From positions 1 to 34,181 of the forward strand of contig JAKITD010000028.1 of NCBI GenBank assembly GCA_021648265.1: 34,181 nucleotides of DNA, written 5' to 3'. The position numbers and the translations under genes are program-made. The DNA comes from Flavobacteriaceae bacterium (GTDB lineage: Bacteria; Bacteroidota; Bacteroidia; Flavobacteriales; Flavobacteriaceae). Shown here in pieces: positions 1 to 7,901 of the stretch (the first letter of the stretch is position 1; the number at the start of each line of letters is the position of its first letter). The notes beneath the pieces are model-generated. The model searched no databases. It was not told the DNA's origin and saw only the letters and a program-made list of their open reading frames with translations.

Positions 1-71
1 AACAGTATCGCTCTTTTCCTTAAATTAAAACGTTCTTCACTAGGCAGGGTTCTGAAATCTATTTTTTCCAT
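1..71 (-). CDS. N-terminus of a putative transposase (IS630-like), cut by window edge
   Basis: Read on the minus strand from the ATG at 71, 23 codons run off the window and begin MEKIDFRTLPSEERFNLRKR. An opening of the form MEKIDFR-x-L followed by a charged helix is, from memory, common at the start of the helix-turn-helix domain of IS630-type transposases in Bacteroidota. A TATATTTG (-7 like) ends only four bases before the ATG. Only the first 23 residues are visible, so neither the family nor intactness can be confirmed; another small DNA-binding protein is possible. Confidence 0.4.
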   Translation of the reverse strand, partial: MEKIDFRTLPSEERFNLRKRAIL

Positions 72-144
72 CCCCAAATATACAATATTTATTTGATAAA
101 TTACGTTAAATTATCGCTAGGTTAATAACACTAATTAATGAATC

Positions 145-649
145 TTATTTGTCGTCTGGTTCTAGGAATTTATGTGTAAATAAATTAGGTTTAAAGGTCA
201 TCATTAGCCAAGCCCAACTACTATTTCCTCCTTCTTAATGCTTCCATAGATTCTGTTGCGAACATTTGAGAATACCCTCCGTTTATAGCAATGCTTTTGG
301 TTAGTTTATAACCTAAAGTAAAATCTACTTCGGTTTCTAAATAGTTGTCCATTTTTGTCCCATCACTATTTACGATAGTGGCTACAGAAGCAAAATAATG
401 TGGAATTATTTTAGCTAAAAAATTATCTGTCAAGAGTAAAAGGCTTGAAGCTGGTTGGAATGAACCCTATTTATTGAGAACATTAAATTTAAAAGTATGA
501 TTCGGCCCTGCTCCTTCTGTTCCTAAGGGATCCAAATCCATTTCTATTCTCGTAACGAGGGATTAATTCTCCTGAAAGATTAAATTCCTGCTCAAATAGG
601 GAGTTGCAAAAAGAGCAGCTATCAATACTAATAAAACTTGTTTTTTCAT
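145..649 (-). pseudogene. Broken outer-membrane porin (alginate-export/OprO-P-like) gene
   Basis: The ATG at 649 opens a signal peptide (MKKQVLLVLIAALFATP). After a +1 shift the reading continues EQEFNLSGELIPRYENRNG, which resembles the start of the mature part of flavobacterial alginate-export/porin proteins. The C-terminal part (about 413 to 145) reads TKMDNYLETEVDFTLGYKL, then GGYSQMFATESMEAL. It then needs a one-base shift to continue GGNSSWAWLMMTFKPNL and stop at 145-147. The middle of a protein normally near 400 residues is missing, replaced by an ISAs1-type terminus at 414-510. The gene is 27 bases downstream of the TonB receptor and in the same direction, so it was probably the last gene of the denitrification operon. 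With two frameshifts, a deletion and an insertion it is certainly dead. The porin family is a motif-level judgement; the substrate is unknown. Confidence 0.8.
414..510 (+). mobile_element. Remnant: 3' end of an ISAs1-family insertion sequence
   Basis: On the plus strand, bases 414-500 encode AKKLSVKSKRLEAGWNEPYL and then LRTLNLKV and a stop. This closely matches the C-terminus of the transposase at the right edge of this window (SKKISMKSKRLEAGWNEDYL, LRILNLKV). The tail is typical of ISAs1-family transposases. Ten bases after the stop the element ends at 510 in GGCCCTG; the reverse complement, CAGGGCCGAATCATACTTT, matches the terminus at 34055 in 17 of 19 positions. Everything upstream of the last roughly 28 codons is gone, so this is a one-ended remnant lying inside the porin pseudogene on the opposite strand. 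Confidence 0.75.
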
Positions 650-676
650 AACTTCATATTTTTGTTAGTGTGTTGT

Positions 677-2692
677 TTAAAAATTATATGTTGTTTTAAC
701 GAAAAAAGATCGACCCCAAAGCTGCATATCTCTAGAATGGGCTGCACCAATTTCGTTAGTAGTTTCTATGTCATTTACATCAAAAATGTTTTTAATTCCT
801 CCTGAAAGAATTATTGTTTTTTTAAAAAATAATTTTGTTAAAGTGAAATCCAAATTACTAAAGCTTTCACGCGTTGTTTTATTTAATTCATTCGTTTCTT
901 CATCTATAAAAAAACCTGATCGCTCTCCAGAATATTTATAAAAAGCCGAAGCGTTTAAGCCTAATTTTTTAACGGAATAATTTATGGTTGAAGTAACTTC
1001 TGGAGTGTATAAAAATTCGTCTGTATCAAAAATTTCATTAAACTTATTTGACCTTCCAATTAATGAAAACCCTGCTTGAACTGAAAAAGAATAATTAATT
1101 TGATAGGTTGTATTAATTTTTCCTCCAAGCGATTTAAATTCATCGATATTTATATAATGTCTTTTGTTATCTACCAATTCACTTAACGCAATTAAATTAT
1201 TGATATCGTTATAAAACAAAGAGGGTTCGATAATTAGACTTGATTCTTTCTTCAACTCTTTTTTAAAGGTGTAATAAAGGTTGAAACTTTGCGATTCTTC
1301 TATTTCTAAATTTTCATTTCCTGTTATAAAAAAGGTTAAAGGTCCTGCTGAAATTTGAAAATCTAAGTATAATTCTTTTAAGGAAGGAGCTCTAAATCCA
1401 TTAGCATACGAAAATCGCAACACATTGTTATTATTAAAATTAGCTTTTAAATTTATAGCTGGTGAAAATAGCGAACCGTAACTACTGTTATACGTATATC
1501 TAGCGGAAGGTTGAACCTCAAATTTTTCTAAAAAATTATAATTTAAACTTCCAAAAAGAGCAATGGTTTCAATAATCTGTTTGCCATCTAATATTCGTTC
1601 GCCTTTGGTGGATTCGTTGTTATAATCAAATCCTATAGCATAATTTAGTTGATCCTCAGCATCGTTTTTCCCTAGCTGTGCTCTTAATCCTCCGTAACGA
1701 TAAACCACTCTATTATTGTCTTTGGCATCAATTTCTGAAAGTGTTTTTTCAAAAGTTTCAGGATCTACAATATAGGTGTCGTGATGCCTTTGATAATCTA
1801 AAAAGGAAGCGGTAATGTCAATAAATTTATTTTCTGAAATTTCACCTTGAAGGTTTAAATTATTGTTGATTCTTCTCGTGAAATAATCTTTATCGAAAAT
1901 TTCACCAAAACGATCAGGATCTCCTAATGAAATTAGTTTTTCGTTATTTAAATTAGCATTATAACGCAATTTTAAATCGCCAAAACCTACTATAAAAGTA
2001 AAATCTCCAAAGTATTGTTGCCGTTCTTCCCAATTAAGGTTTCTTGGATTCTCGATCTCTGGATTTTCATTGGTTGAAAGTCCATTAAAATGATAATAAC
2101 CTCCGCTTACTTTGATTAAATTATCATCGAATTTATAGCCAAGGTTTCCGTTAAAATTTGTTGCGTCAATACTTTCGTAAAGAGCAGAAATAGATCCATC
2201 AACGGTATTTTCTTGATTTTTTTTTGTGATTAAATTAATTACACCTCCCATAGCATCGGTTCCGTAGAAAACCGAAACAGGACCTTCAATAATTTCTACT
2301 CGTTCTATGGTTTCAAGGTTGATTTGATTTAAATCGATCACACCGTTTAGCCTTCCAATTACAGGAATTCCATCTATTAATATTTTAATATTTTCTTTTG
2401 AAATCCCTTGCATTTCAACACTAGTTCCAAAAACCGAATTTTGAGAAATATCAATATTCAATTCCTGTTGTAATAGCTCTCTTAGATTTGAAGCCGCCTT
2501 TTGTTCTATAATTTCAGAAGAAATACTCTTCACTTTATAAATGGCATTTTGTTCGCTTTGCGGTGTGTATTGAGCAGTAATTATTATTTCGTTTAGCTGT
2601 TCTGTTTTTGTACTGTCAATCACTTTTTTTTGTGCAATTAAAGAGCTAAATGAAAGCAGTACTATCCCTGTGAATGTTATAAATAACTTCAT
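677..2692 (-). CDS. TonB-dependent outer-membrane receptor
   Basis: A 671-residue protein with a Sec signal peptide (MKLFITFTGIVLLSFSSLIA). A plug domain follows at about residues 35-160, including the characteristic IERVEIIEGPVSVFYGTDAM, GGVINLITKK. The remainder is a 22-strand-type beta-barrel region ending in an aromatic residue (TTYNF), as expected for an outer-membrane protein. There is no N-terminal carboxypeptidase-like or SusC extension, so it resembles the compact BtuB/metal-siderophore receptors. It lies 67 bases downstream of nirS on the same strand, separated by a perfect 13-bp hairpin, and is probably co-transcribed with the denitrification genes. By context it may import a metal or cofactor needed for them (iron, heme or copper). 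That is inference; the ligand cannot be read from the sequence. Confidence 0.9.
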   Translation of the reverse strand: MKLFITFTGIVLLSFSSLIAQKKVIDSTKTEQLNEIIITAQYTPQSEQNAIYKVKSISSEIIEQKAASNLRELLQQELNIDISQNSVFGTSVEMQGISKENIKILIDGIPVIGRLNGVIDLNQINLETIERVEIIEGPVSVFYGTDAMGGVINLITKKNQENTVDGSISALYESIDATNFNGNLGYKFDDNLIKVSGGYYHFNGLSTNENPEIENPRNLNWEERQQYFGDFTFIVGFGDLKLRYNANLNNEKLISLGDPDRFGEIFDKDYFTRRINNNLNLQGEISENKFIDITASFLDYQRHHDTYIVDPETFEKTLSEIDAKDNNRVVYRYGGLRAQLGKNDAEDQLNYAIGFDYNNESTKGERILDGKQIIETIALFGSLNYNFLEKFEVQPSARYTYNSSYGSLFSPAINLKANFNNNNVLRFSYANGFRAPSLKELYLDFQISAGPLTFFITGNENLEIEESQSFNLYYTFKKELKKESSLIIEPSLFYNDINNLIALSELVDNKRHYINIDEFKSLGGKINTTYQINYSFSVQAGFSLIGRSNKFNEIFDTDEFLYTPEVTSTINYSVKKLGLNASAFYKYSGERSGFFIDEETNELNKTTRESFSNLDFTLTKLFFKKTIILSGGIKNIFDVNDIETTNEIGAAHSRDMQLWGRSFFVKTTYNF

Positions 2693-2711
2693 TTTAGTAG
2701 TGGATTTTTTA

Positions 2712-2748
2712 ATTCATTCCGAAGAAGAAAAATCGCTTCGGAATGAAT
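2712..2748. other. 13-bp hairpin between nirS and the TonB receptor gene
   Basis: ATTCATTCCGAAG (2712-2724) and its exact complement CTTCGGAATGAAT (2736-2748) surround an 11-base loop. In the direction of transcription (minus) the stem is followed by A-rich rather than U-rich sequence, so a classical intrinsic terminator is unlikely. A stabilising or processing structure that uncouples nirS from the receptor gene fits better. Confidence 0.7.
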
Positions 2749-2759
2749 GATATTAAGTG

Positions 2760-4439
2760 CTAATAGATATCGTGTGTAGTATTGTAAACATTAAATTTGC
2801 CTGTTGGGTTTTCTACCCAGTCTCCTTGAATAATCTGTTTAACTTTTAGAGTTTTGTCGTTGTAAATTACGATGGCACTCTTTTTTCCCATAAAGTAAGA
2901 AACCCAAACTTCGTTTCCAGCTTTGTTATATTCAAAATGTACTGCTCTACCGTCAACTCCTTCTGGAGCAGGAATGTTAGCGACTAATTCTAAAGTATCA
3001 GTATCAAAAACATCTACCGAAGAATTTAATTTAGCATCGGGATTTAAAGTTCTATCAACCCATAGGTGTTTTGATTTTGGATGTGATTTTACAAATAATG
3101 CACCACCACCATTTCCAGTTGCTTTAATTTCCTTTACTACTGTCCATTGTCCTGGCCCTGGGTTTGTTTTAATAAAAGAAAGTTTGTTTTCACCTAAGTG
3201 AGACGTTACCCAAAGGTTTCCTAATTTGTTTTTAATATTAGTTCCTCTTCCTGGATGAGGCATTTTACCAGTTTCTATTATTGTTACCAACTTCTTATTT
3301 GGCACGTCAATTACAACAATTTTATTACTTGCATTTGCAGCTACTAAGAAATAATGTCCTGTTGAGTCCCAGCCACCATCGTGTAAGAACCTTGCTGCAG
3401 GTATCTCAGTTATTTTTGGATTTCTTGGATCTGTATAATCTACAATTGCCACAATTCCTCTTTCTTTAATGTTACAAATCCAAACTGGATCTGTATGAGA
3501 AGCAACAATAGCGGCTACACGTGCTTCTTCAATAAACTCTTTGTCACCATCACAGGCATTTCCTGCGGTAGGAGTGATACTTAACGGTTCTAATGTTTGT
3601 GCATCAAAAATTGCAATATGACTTGGGCTATAACCACCAAATACTAAATATTTATCTTCATATCCTTTGAATTTTGAAACCTCAACAGAACGTGCATCAA
3701 AACCACCTTTTACTTCAGCTACAATAGAAGGGACATCTGTATAAGTATCTATCATAGTAATCCTTCCATCTCTACCCACAGAATAGATATACCTACCAGA
3801 AGCAGATGTTCTAAGAATATGTACTGCAAACCCAGTTTTTAATACGGCTAATTCTTTTTTAGTATCTCCATCAATAATCGCAACTTTACCAGCATCTCTC
3901 ATAATAACCCCAAAGTAATTATCAATGTTTCTTTTGTGTTGCGGTTTTGTTGGTCTTTTAGCAACAGGAATAATTAACTTCCAGGAGGCAGTCATTTCAT
4001 CCATTTCGTATGGTGGAATAGCAGGAGGATCTACTTGTAAAAAGCGAGTCATCAATTCTATCTCTTCTTCGGTTAAAATCCCTTTCCATTCTGGCATTCC
4101 AGCGGCTGTACCATTAACAATAAACGCTTTTAGTCCGTCTGCTCCAAATTCTAATGTTCCTGGTTTGTCACTTCCTTCAGGTTTTACTGGTAATAAATGA
4201 GGCCCAGTTGCTCCTTTTCTACTAGATCCGTGGCATCCAGCACAACGGTCAAAATAAAGGGCAGAACCTCTTTCCATTTCCGCATCTGAGATTGCAATAC
4301 CATTAGAATTGGTTTCTTCAATTTTTGTTTTTTTTGCGTAAGAATCCTCTTTTTTGTCAGATTTACAACTTACAAATAGGCTAAACGTAGCCATTACAAC
4401 ACCCAATAGCAGGGGTGTATTTAATTTTGAGATTTTCAT
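2760..4439 (-). CDS. nirS: Cytochrome cd1 nitrite reductase, lipoprotein form
   Basis: Reduces nitrite to nitric oxide on the outer side of the inner membrane. Of 559 residues, the first 25 form a lipoprotein-type signal ending at Cys25 (LFVSC), unlike the soluble proteobacterial enzymes. A cytochrome c domain follows, with CAGCH at 66-70 and a likely axial Met115 (GMPEW). From about 155 to the end is the eight-bladed cytochrome d1 propeller: His207 (FAVHILR) is the expected d1 ligand, and the two distal catalytic histidines are present as His353 (RFLHDGG) and His395 (PHPGRG). The C-terminus TGKFNVYNTTHDIY is the usual NirS ending. Both distal histidines argue against NirN or NirF. It is the third gene after norC and norB; no own TAnnTTTG promoter was seen in the 152 bases upstream. 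Heme d1 synthesis genes are not in the window. Confidence 0.94.
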   Translation of the reverse strand: MKISKLNTPLLLGVVMATFSLFVSCKSDKKEDSYAKKTKIEETNSNGIAISDAEMERGSALYFDRCAGCHGSSRKGATGPHLLPVKPEGSDKPGTLEFGADGLKAFIVNGTAAGMPEWKGILTEEEIELMTRFLQVDPPAIPPYEMDEMTASWKLIIPVAKRPTKPQHKRNIDNYFGVIMRDAGKVAIIDGDTKKELAVLKTGFAVHILRTSASGRYIYSVGRDGRITMIDTYTDVPSIVAEVKGGFDARSVEVSKFKGYEDKYLVFGGYSPSHIAIFDAQTLEPLSITPTAGNACDGDKEFIEEARVAAIVASHTDPVWICNIKERGIVAIVDYTDPRNPKITEIPAARFLHDGGWDSTGHYFLVAANASNKIVVIDVPNKKLVTIIETGKMPHPGRGTNIKNKLGNLWVTSHLGENKLSFIKTNPGPGQWTVVKEIKATGNGGGALFVKSHPKSKHLWVDRTLNPDAKLNSSVDVFDTDTLELVANIPAPEGVDGRAVHFEYNKAGNEVWVSYFMGKKSAIVIYNDKTLKVKQIIQGDWVENPTGKFNVYNTTHDIY

Positions 4440-4476
4440 TTTTATGGGTTTTACAGTTAGTTACGGTTTCATTTTT

Positions 4477-4515
4477 CTATGAAGAAATGATGAGGTTAAG
4501 ATCATCTCTTCATAG
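4477..4515. other. Long hairpin between norB and nirS
   Basis: Arms 4477-4491 and 4501-4515 pair in 14 of 15 positions (outer CTATGAAGA with TCTTCATAG, inner ATGAT with ATCAT, one A-C mismatch) around a 9-base loop. On the minus transcript the stem is followed by AAAAAUG, not a U-run, so it is probably an RNA stability or processing element rather than a terminator. The inner ATGAT/ATCAT halves resemble FNR half-sites, but their spacing (9) is wrong for FNR. Confidence 0.65.
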
Positions 4516-4591
4516 AATTTTAATAATATTACTTTGAAGTCAATTTGGTTGGCTGGTATGCCTTATTTCAAAGCTCTATTTCTTATTGCTT

Positions 4592-5932
4592 TTATTGGTT
4601 ATTAATTTCTAATGCTTCATCTGTTGGTTGTCCATATTTAACAAAATCTATGATGTAAAGTATGATTCCTGTTGTAAATAAAATTGCACAGATAATTAAT
4701 ACCATAAAATGAATTTCGATCATTTTTTGAACTTCCATAAATTCCATTTTCATGATACGTTCTAGATATACTTGTGCAACTCCTGCTACACCAAAAGCAA
4801 CGGTCATTCCTACCATTCCTATATTTGACATCCAGAATGCTGCTCTTCCTCTTGCTCCGTCATATAATTTTCTTCCTGTTAAGTTTGGTAAAGCGTAACT
4901 AATAATAGCTAAAACAATCATTGCATAAGCTCCCCAGAATGCTAGGTGACCGTGCATTGCAGTTACTAAAGTGCCGTGTGTGTATAGATTGGTTTGAGGT
5001 AGTGTGTGGGCGAATCCTAATAATCCGGCTCCTACAAACGCTACAATTGCAGAACCTAAAGTCCAGAATAATGCAATTTTATTTGGGTGTTTTTTCTCTC
5101 CTTTTCTGTACATATTAACGGCAAATAATGCCATTGCAAGGAAAGCTAAAGGCTCTAGTGCTGAAAATATTCCACCTACGATTAACCAAATTTTATTTAC
5201 ACCTATATAGTAATAGTGGTGTCCTGTCCCTAAGATCCCTGATAAGAAAGTAAGTCCAACGATTACGTATAACCATTTTTCGATTACCTCTCTATCAACT
5301 CCAGTAAGCTTGATTAATAGGAATGACAGAATACCTCCCATAATTAATTCCCATACACCTTCTACCCATAAATGTACTACCCACCATCTAAAAAATGAAT
5401 CCATTACTTGACTATCAAAAGGAAGCATTCCAGGAAGATAAAGTAAGGCTGCAAAAAATAGTCCCATAGTAAGTACTAAAGCTGTAGTTGTTCTACGCTT
5501 TCCCTTGTAAAGGGTGCCTAGTATAATTCCTAAGAATAATAATACATTTACAACAACAAGATAATCCAAACCTCTAGGGATTTCTAGGAATTTTCTACCT
5601 TCCCAGATATTAAAGTGAAAGCCAATAATTGCCGCAACACCTACTAAAGCAAGTGAGATTAACTGAACATAAGCCAATTTTACACTTACCAATTCGTGTT
5701 GTGCTTCTTCAGGAATAATATAATATGCGGCTCCCATAAAACCAGATAGTAGCCAAACGACTAGTAGATTAAGGTGAACTGCTTTTGCTGTATGGAAAGG
5801 GATAATTTCATGTAACCCATCAAACCCTGCGTGTGCAAAGCCCATGATAAAGCCATAAACAAGTTGAAGAACAAACAACAACATTGATAAAGCAAAGAAC
5901 CAATAGGCTACTTTTTGTGATTTATATTTCAT
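4592..5932 (-). CDS. norB: Nitric oxide reductase, cytochrome c-dependent, large subunit
   Basis: Catalytic subunit of cNOR in the inner membrane; reduces two NO to N2O. The 446 residues form about 12 membrane segments, close to the usual 450-475. Expected metal ligands are visible: His53 and His329 for low-spin heme b, His327 (MHGHLAFWG) for heme b3, and His187, His238 and His239 for the non-heme iron (HLWVEGVWE and GTGHHYYYIG). Glu191 and Glu260 match the glutamates conserved near the active site. There is no N-terminal quinol-oxidising extension, so it is the cytochrome c-fed type, in agreement with norC 14 bases upstream. norQ and norD, often needed for assembly, are not nearby. Confidence 0.96.
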   Translation of the reverse strand: MKYKSQKVAYWFFALSMLLFVLQLVYGFIMGFAHAGFDGLHEIIPFHTAKAVHLNLLVVWLLSGFMGAAYYIIPEEAQHELVSVKLAYVQLISLALVGVAAIIGFHFNIWEGRKFLEIPRGLDYLVVVNVLLFLGIILGTLYKGKRRTTTALVLTMGLFFAALLYLPGMLPFDSQVMDSFFRWWVVHLWVEGVWELIMGGILSFLLIKLTGVDREVIEKWLYVIVGLTFLSGILGTGHHYYYIGVNKIWLIVGGIFSALEPLAFLAMALFAVNMYRKGEKKHPNKIALFWTLGSAIVAFVGAGLLGFAHTLPQTNLYTHGTLVTAMHGHLAFWGAYAMIVLAIISYALPNLTGRKLYDGARGRAAFWMSNIGMVGMTVAFGVAGVAQVYLERIMKMEFMEVQKMIEIHFMVLIICAILFTTGIILYIIDFVKYGQPTDEALEINNQ

Positions 5933-5946
5933 AATTTTATTTTTAT

Positions 5947-6381
5947 TTAGTTTTTATCTTTTGCTAGTGGAGAAATTACTGTTTCAAAACCGTTTAAGTC
6001 TATGTCATCTATCCAATCGAAAAAGGATATTAAATCTTCAGCTTCTTCAGGAGTAAACCCGTAAGCAACCATTTTTCTTCCATTTGGCGCCCAAGGTACA
6101 GGACTCATTAAAACGGCTTTAATATAGCCTTTCCCTCTACGGTCAATTACTTTTGTAAGTTCGGGAGCATAATATCCTCCTTCACCAAGTAAAGTATGAC
6201 AACCCATGCAATTGTTTTTGTCCCATAAATTTTTCCCCCGAACTACTTGTTCGGTAAGGTTCTCATAATTTGTTTGATCTTGAGCTTCGCTTAGAGAATA
6301 TACTGTTAACCCTATAAATACTAGGAATGTAACAACAGTACCTCCTAGAAAAAAGGCTCGTGCTTGTTTTTTTGATAGCAT
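5947..6381 (-). CDS. norC: Nitric oxide reductase, cytochrome c subunit
   Basis: Membrane-anchored monoheme cytochrome c that passes electrons to NorB. The 144 residues comprise one N-terminal membrane anchor (about 10-30, uncleaved), then a cytochrome domain with CMGCH at 58-62 and the probable axial ligand Met104 (GRKMVAYGF). The stretch LLGEGGYYAPELT after the heme motif is typical of NorC. It is the first gene of the minus-strand cluster norC-norB-nirS. Its upstream region carries a -7 element and an FNR-type palindrome, consistent with induction under low oxygen or NO. Confidence 0.95.
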   Translation of the reverse strand: MLSKKQARAFFLGGTVVTFLVFIGLTVYSLSEAQDQTNYENLTEQVVRGKNLWDKNNCMGCHTLLGEGGYYAPELTKVIDRRGKGYIKAVLMSPVPWAPNGRKMVAYGFTPEEAEDLISFFDWIDDIDLNGFETVISPLAKDKN

Positions 6382-6406
6382 ATGATTAGTTTTAAAATTA
6401 ATAATA

Positions 6407-6424
6407 AAAGACTAATTAGTCTTT
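6407..6424. promoter_or_regulatory. 18-bp perfect palindrome in the norC leader
   Basis: AAAGACTAATTAGTCTTT is a perfect 9+9 palindrome located just downstream of the predicted norC transcription start. It could be an operator (for example for an NO-responsive repressor) or a 5' RNA stem. It does not match the NsrR consensus known to me. Confidence 0.5.
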
Positions 6425-6431
6425 AATAGTT

Positions 6432-6439
6432 CAAAAATA
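6432..6439 (-). promoter_or_regulatory. norC promoter -7 element
   Basis: On the minus strand this reads TATTTTTG, matching TAnnTTTG. A TTTTG at 6456-6460 lies 16 bases upstream, one short of the usual -33 spacing. The predicted start is near 6427, giving a leader of about 45 bases. Confidence 0.5.
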
Positions 6440-6457
6440 AATAAAGAAATAGCCTCA

Positions 6458-6479
6458 AAATATGATATATATCATATTT
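6458..6479. promoter_or_regulatory. FNR/Dnr-type (CRP family) binding site upstream of norC
   Basis: A perfect 11+11 palindrome with core ATGATATATATCAT, which fits the TTGAT-N4-ATCAA pattern of FNR/NNR/DNR regulators except for the outermost base of each half. Its centre (6468.5) is about 41-42 bases before the predicted norC start, the class II activator position. It is about 70 bases from the start of the divergent U32 gene. Confidence 0.65.
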
Positions 6480-6504
6480 AAATGAATTAACTCATACATA
6501 TTCT

Positions 6505-6512
6505 TATATTTG
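6505..6512 (+). promoter_or_regulatory. Promoter -7 element for the U32 gene
   Basis: TATATTTG matches TAnnTTTG, 28 bases before the ATG at 6541, and is followed by the frequent CAGC start region. No clear -33 TTTG was found. Confidence 0.6.
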
Positions 6513-6540
6513 CAGCCCCAAAAAATAGCAAAGGAAAATT

Positions 6541-7797
6541 ATGACTGAATCAGGAAAAATAGAATTAATGGCACCAGCAGGTAGCTTTGAATCGTTACAG
6601 GCTGCTATTACCAATGATGCTGATTCTGTGTACTTTGGAGTAGATCAATTAAATATGAGAGCTCGTGCAAGTATTAATTTTACGATTGAAGACCTTCCAG
6701 AAATTGTAAGACGTTGCGAAGAAAGAAATGTTCGTACTTATCTTACTTTAAATACCATAATCTACGATCACGATTTAACTATTATAAAAACCTTGTTGGA
6801 TGCTGCCAAAAAAGCAAATATTACAGCAGTAATTGTTATGGATCAAGCAGTGATTTCTTATGCTCGTCAGATTGGGATGGAAATTCATATTTCGACACAA
6901 ATAAACATTACCAATATCGAAACCGTTAAGTTTTATGCGATGTTTGCCGATACGATGGTGATGAGTAGAGAGTTGAGCTTGCGACAAGTAAAAAGTATTT
7001 GTGAGCAAATCGAAAAAGAACAAATTAAAGGACCTTCAGGAAATTTAATTGAAGTAGAAATATTTGGTCACGGAGCATTGTGTATGGCAGTTTCTGGGAA
7101 ATGTTATATGAGTTTGCATTCGCATAATTCGTCAGCAAATAGAGGAGCTTGCAAACAAAATTGTAGAAAAAAATATACCGTAATCGATCAAGATACAGGT
7201 GTCGAAATGGAATTGGATAACGAATATATCATGTCGCCAAAAGATTTATGCACCTTAGATTTTTTAGATCAAGTAATCGATACAGGAATTAAAGTTTTAA
7301 AAATTGAAGGTCGTGGTCGTGCTCCAGAATATGTTGCAAAAGTAATTGCTACGTATCGAGAAGCCATTGATGCTTATTATGAAGATGAATTTACCAAAGA
7401 GAAGGTAAAAGACTGGATGGAAGAATTGAGTAAAGTTTACAATCGCGGTTTTTGGAGCGGTTATTATTTAGGTCAGAAGTTAGGAGAATGGAGTGATGTT
7501 GATGGAAGTAAAGCCACTCAAAAGAAATTGTATTTAGGGAAAGGAATGCATTACTTTCCGAAGAGTAAAATTGGTGAGTTTAAAATTGAAGCATTTGATT
7601 TAAACATTGGAGACACTATTTTAATTACAGGACCTACCACAGGAGTAGAAGAATTTGAACTTACCGAGATGATGGTAAACGATGTTGTTTCAGATTCAGC
7701 TAAAAAAGGAGATTCGGTTACGATTCCCTTGGAGTTTAGAATTCGTCCTTCCGATAAATTGTATAAAATTGTGTTGACGGAAGAGCCTGTTAATTAG
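6541..7797 (+). CDS. trhP: U32-family tRNA hydroxylation protein (TrhP/YegQ-like)
   Basis: Labelled as peptidase U32 in many genomes; the characterised relatives TrhP (tRNA ho5U34) and RlhA (23S rRNA) hydroxylate RNA using prephenate. In the 418 residues, an N-terminal TIM-barrel-like part starts IELMAPAGSFESLQAAI. The U32 signature EIFGHGALC is at 173-181, and cysteines at 181, 188, 204 and 208 are placed like the iron-sulfur ligands of this family. A small beta domain follows (about 330-418). The length and lack of a second large domain favour TrhP over the longer RlhA. It is transcribed away from norC from its own promoter. The family is certain; the exact RNA target is inferred. Confidence 0.82.
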   Translation: MTESGKIELMAPAGSFESLQAAITNDADSVYFGVDQLNMRARASINFTIEDLPEIVRRCEERNVRTYLTLNTIIYDHDLTIIKTLLDAAKKANITAVIVMDQAVISYARQIGMEIHISTQINITNIETVKFYAMFADTMVMSRELSLRQVKSICEQIEKEQIKGPSGNLIEVEIFGHGALCMAVSGKCYMSLHSHNSSANRGACKQNCRKKYTVIDQDTGVEMELDNEYIMSPKDLCTLDFLDQVIDTGIKVLKIEGRGRAPEYVAKVIATYREAIDAYYEDEFTKEKVKDWMEELSKVYNRGFWSGYYLGQKLGEWSDVDGSKATQKKLYLGKGMHYFPKSKIGEFKIEAFDLNIGDTILITGPTTGVEEFELTEMMVNDVVSDSAKKGDSVTIPLEFRIRPSDKLYKIVLTEEPVN

Positions 7798-7815
7798 TTA
7801 CTTAACACACTTTGA

Positions 7816-7851
7816 CTCCGCTCAGTGTACAATTTTGGTTGCTGAGCGGAG
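7816..7851. repeat. Dispersed palindromic repeat after the U32 gene
   Basis: CTCCGCTCAG (7816-7825) and CTGAGCGGAG (7842-7851) form a perfect 10-bp stem with a 16-base loop. The GC-rich motif stands out from its surroundings and belongs to the CTCCGCTCAG / GAGCGGAG repeats scattered through flavobacterial genomes; GAGCGGAG also appears at 18930. It may act as a terminator-like stem for the U32 gene. A second short palindrome, CCTCTAGAGG, follows at about 7880. Confidence 0.6.
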
Positions 7852-7901
7852 CCGAAGCAATAAAAACACCCCTATAATCCCCTCTAGAGGATAACCAAAA
7901 T

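Noticed and set aside
2923-4200. Open frames on the plus strand across nirS (2923-3201, 3281-3469, 3925-4200)
   Set aside because: They are antisense to a fully conserved nirS, have no promoter or family resemblance, and mirror its codons.
4477-4515. Intrinsic terminator after norB, or an FNR site for nirS
   Set aside because: No U-run follows the stem on the transcribed strand, and the ATGAT/ATCAT halves are 9 bases apart instead of 4.
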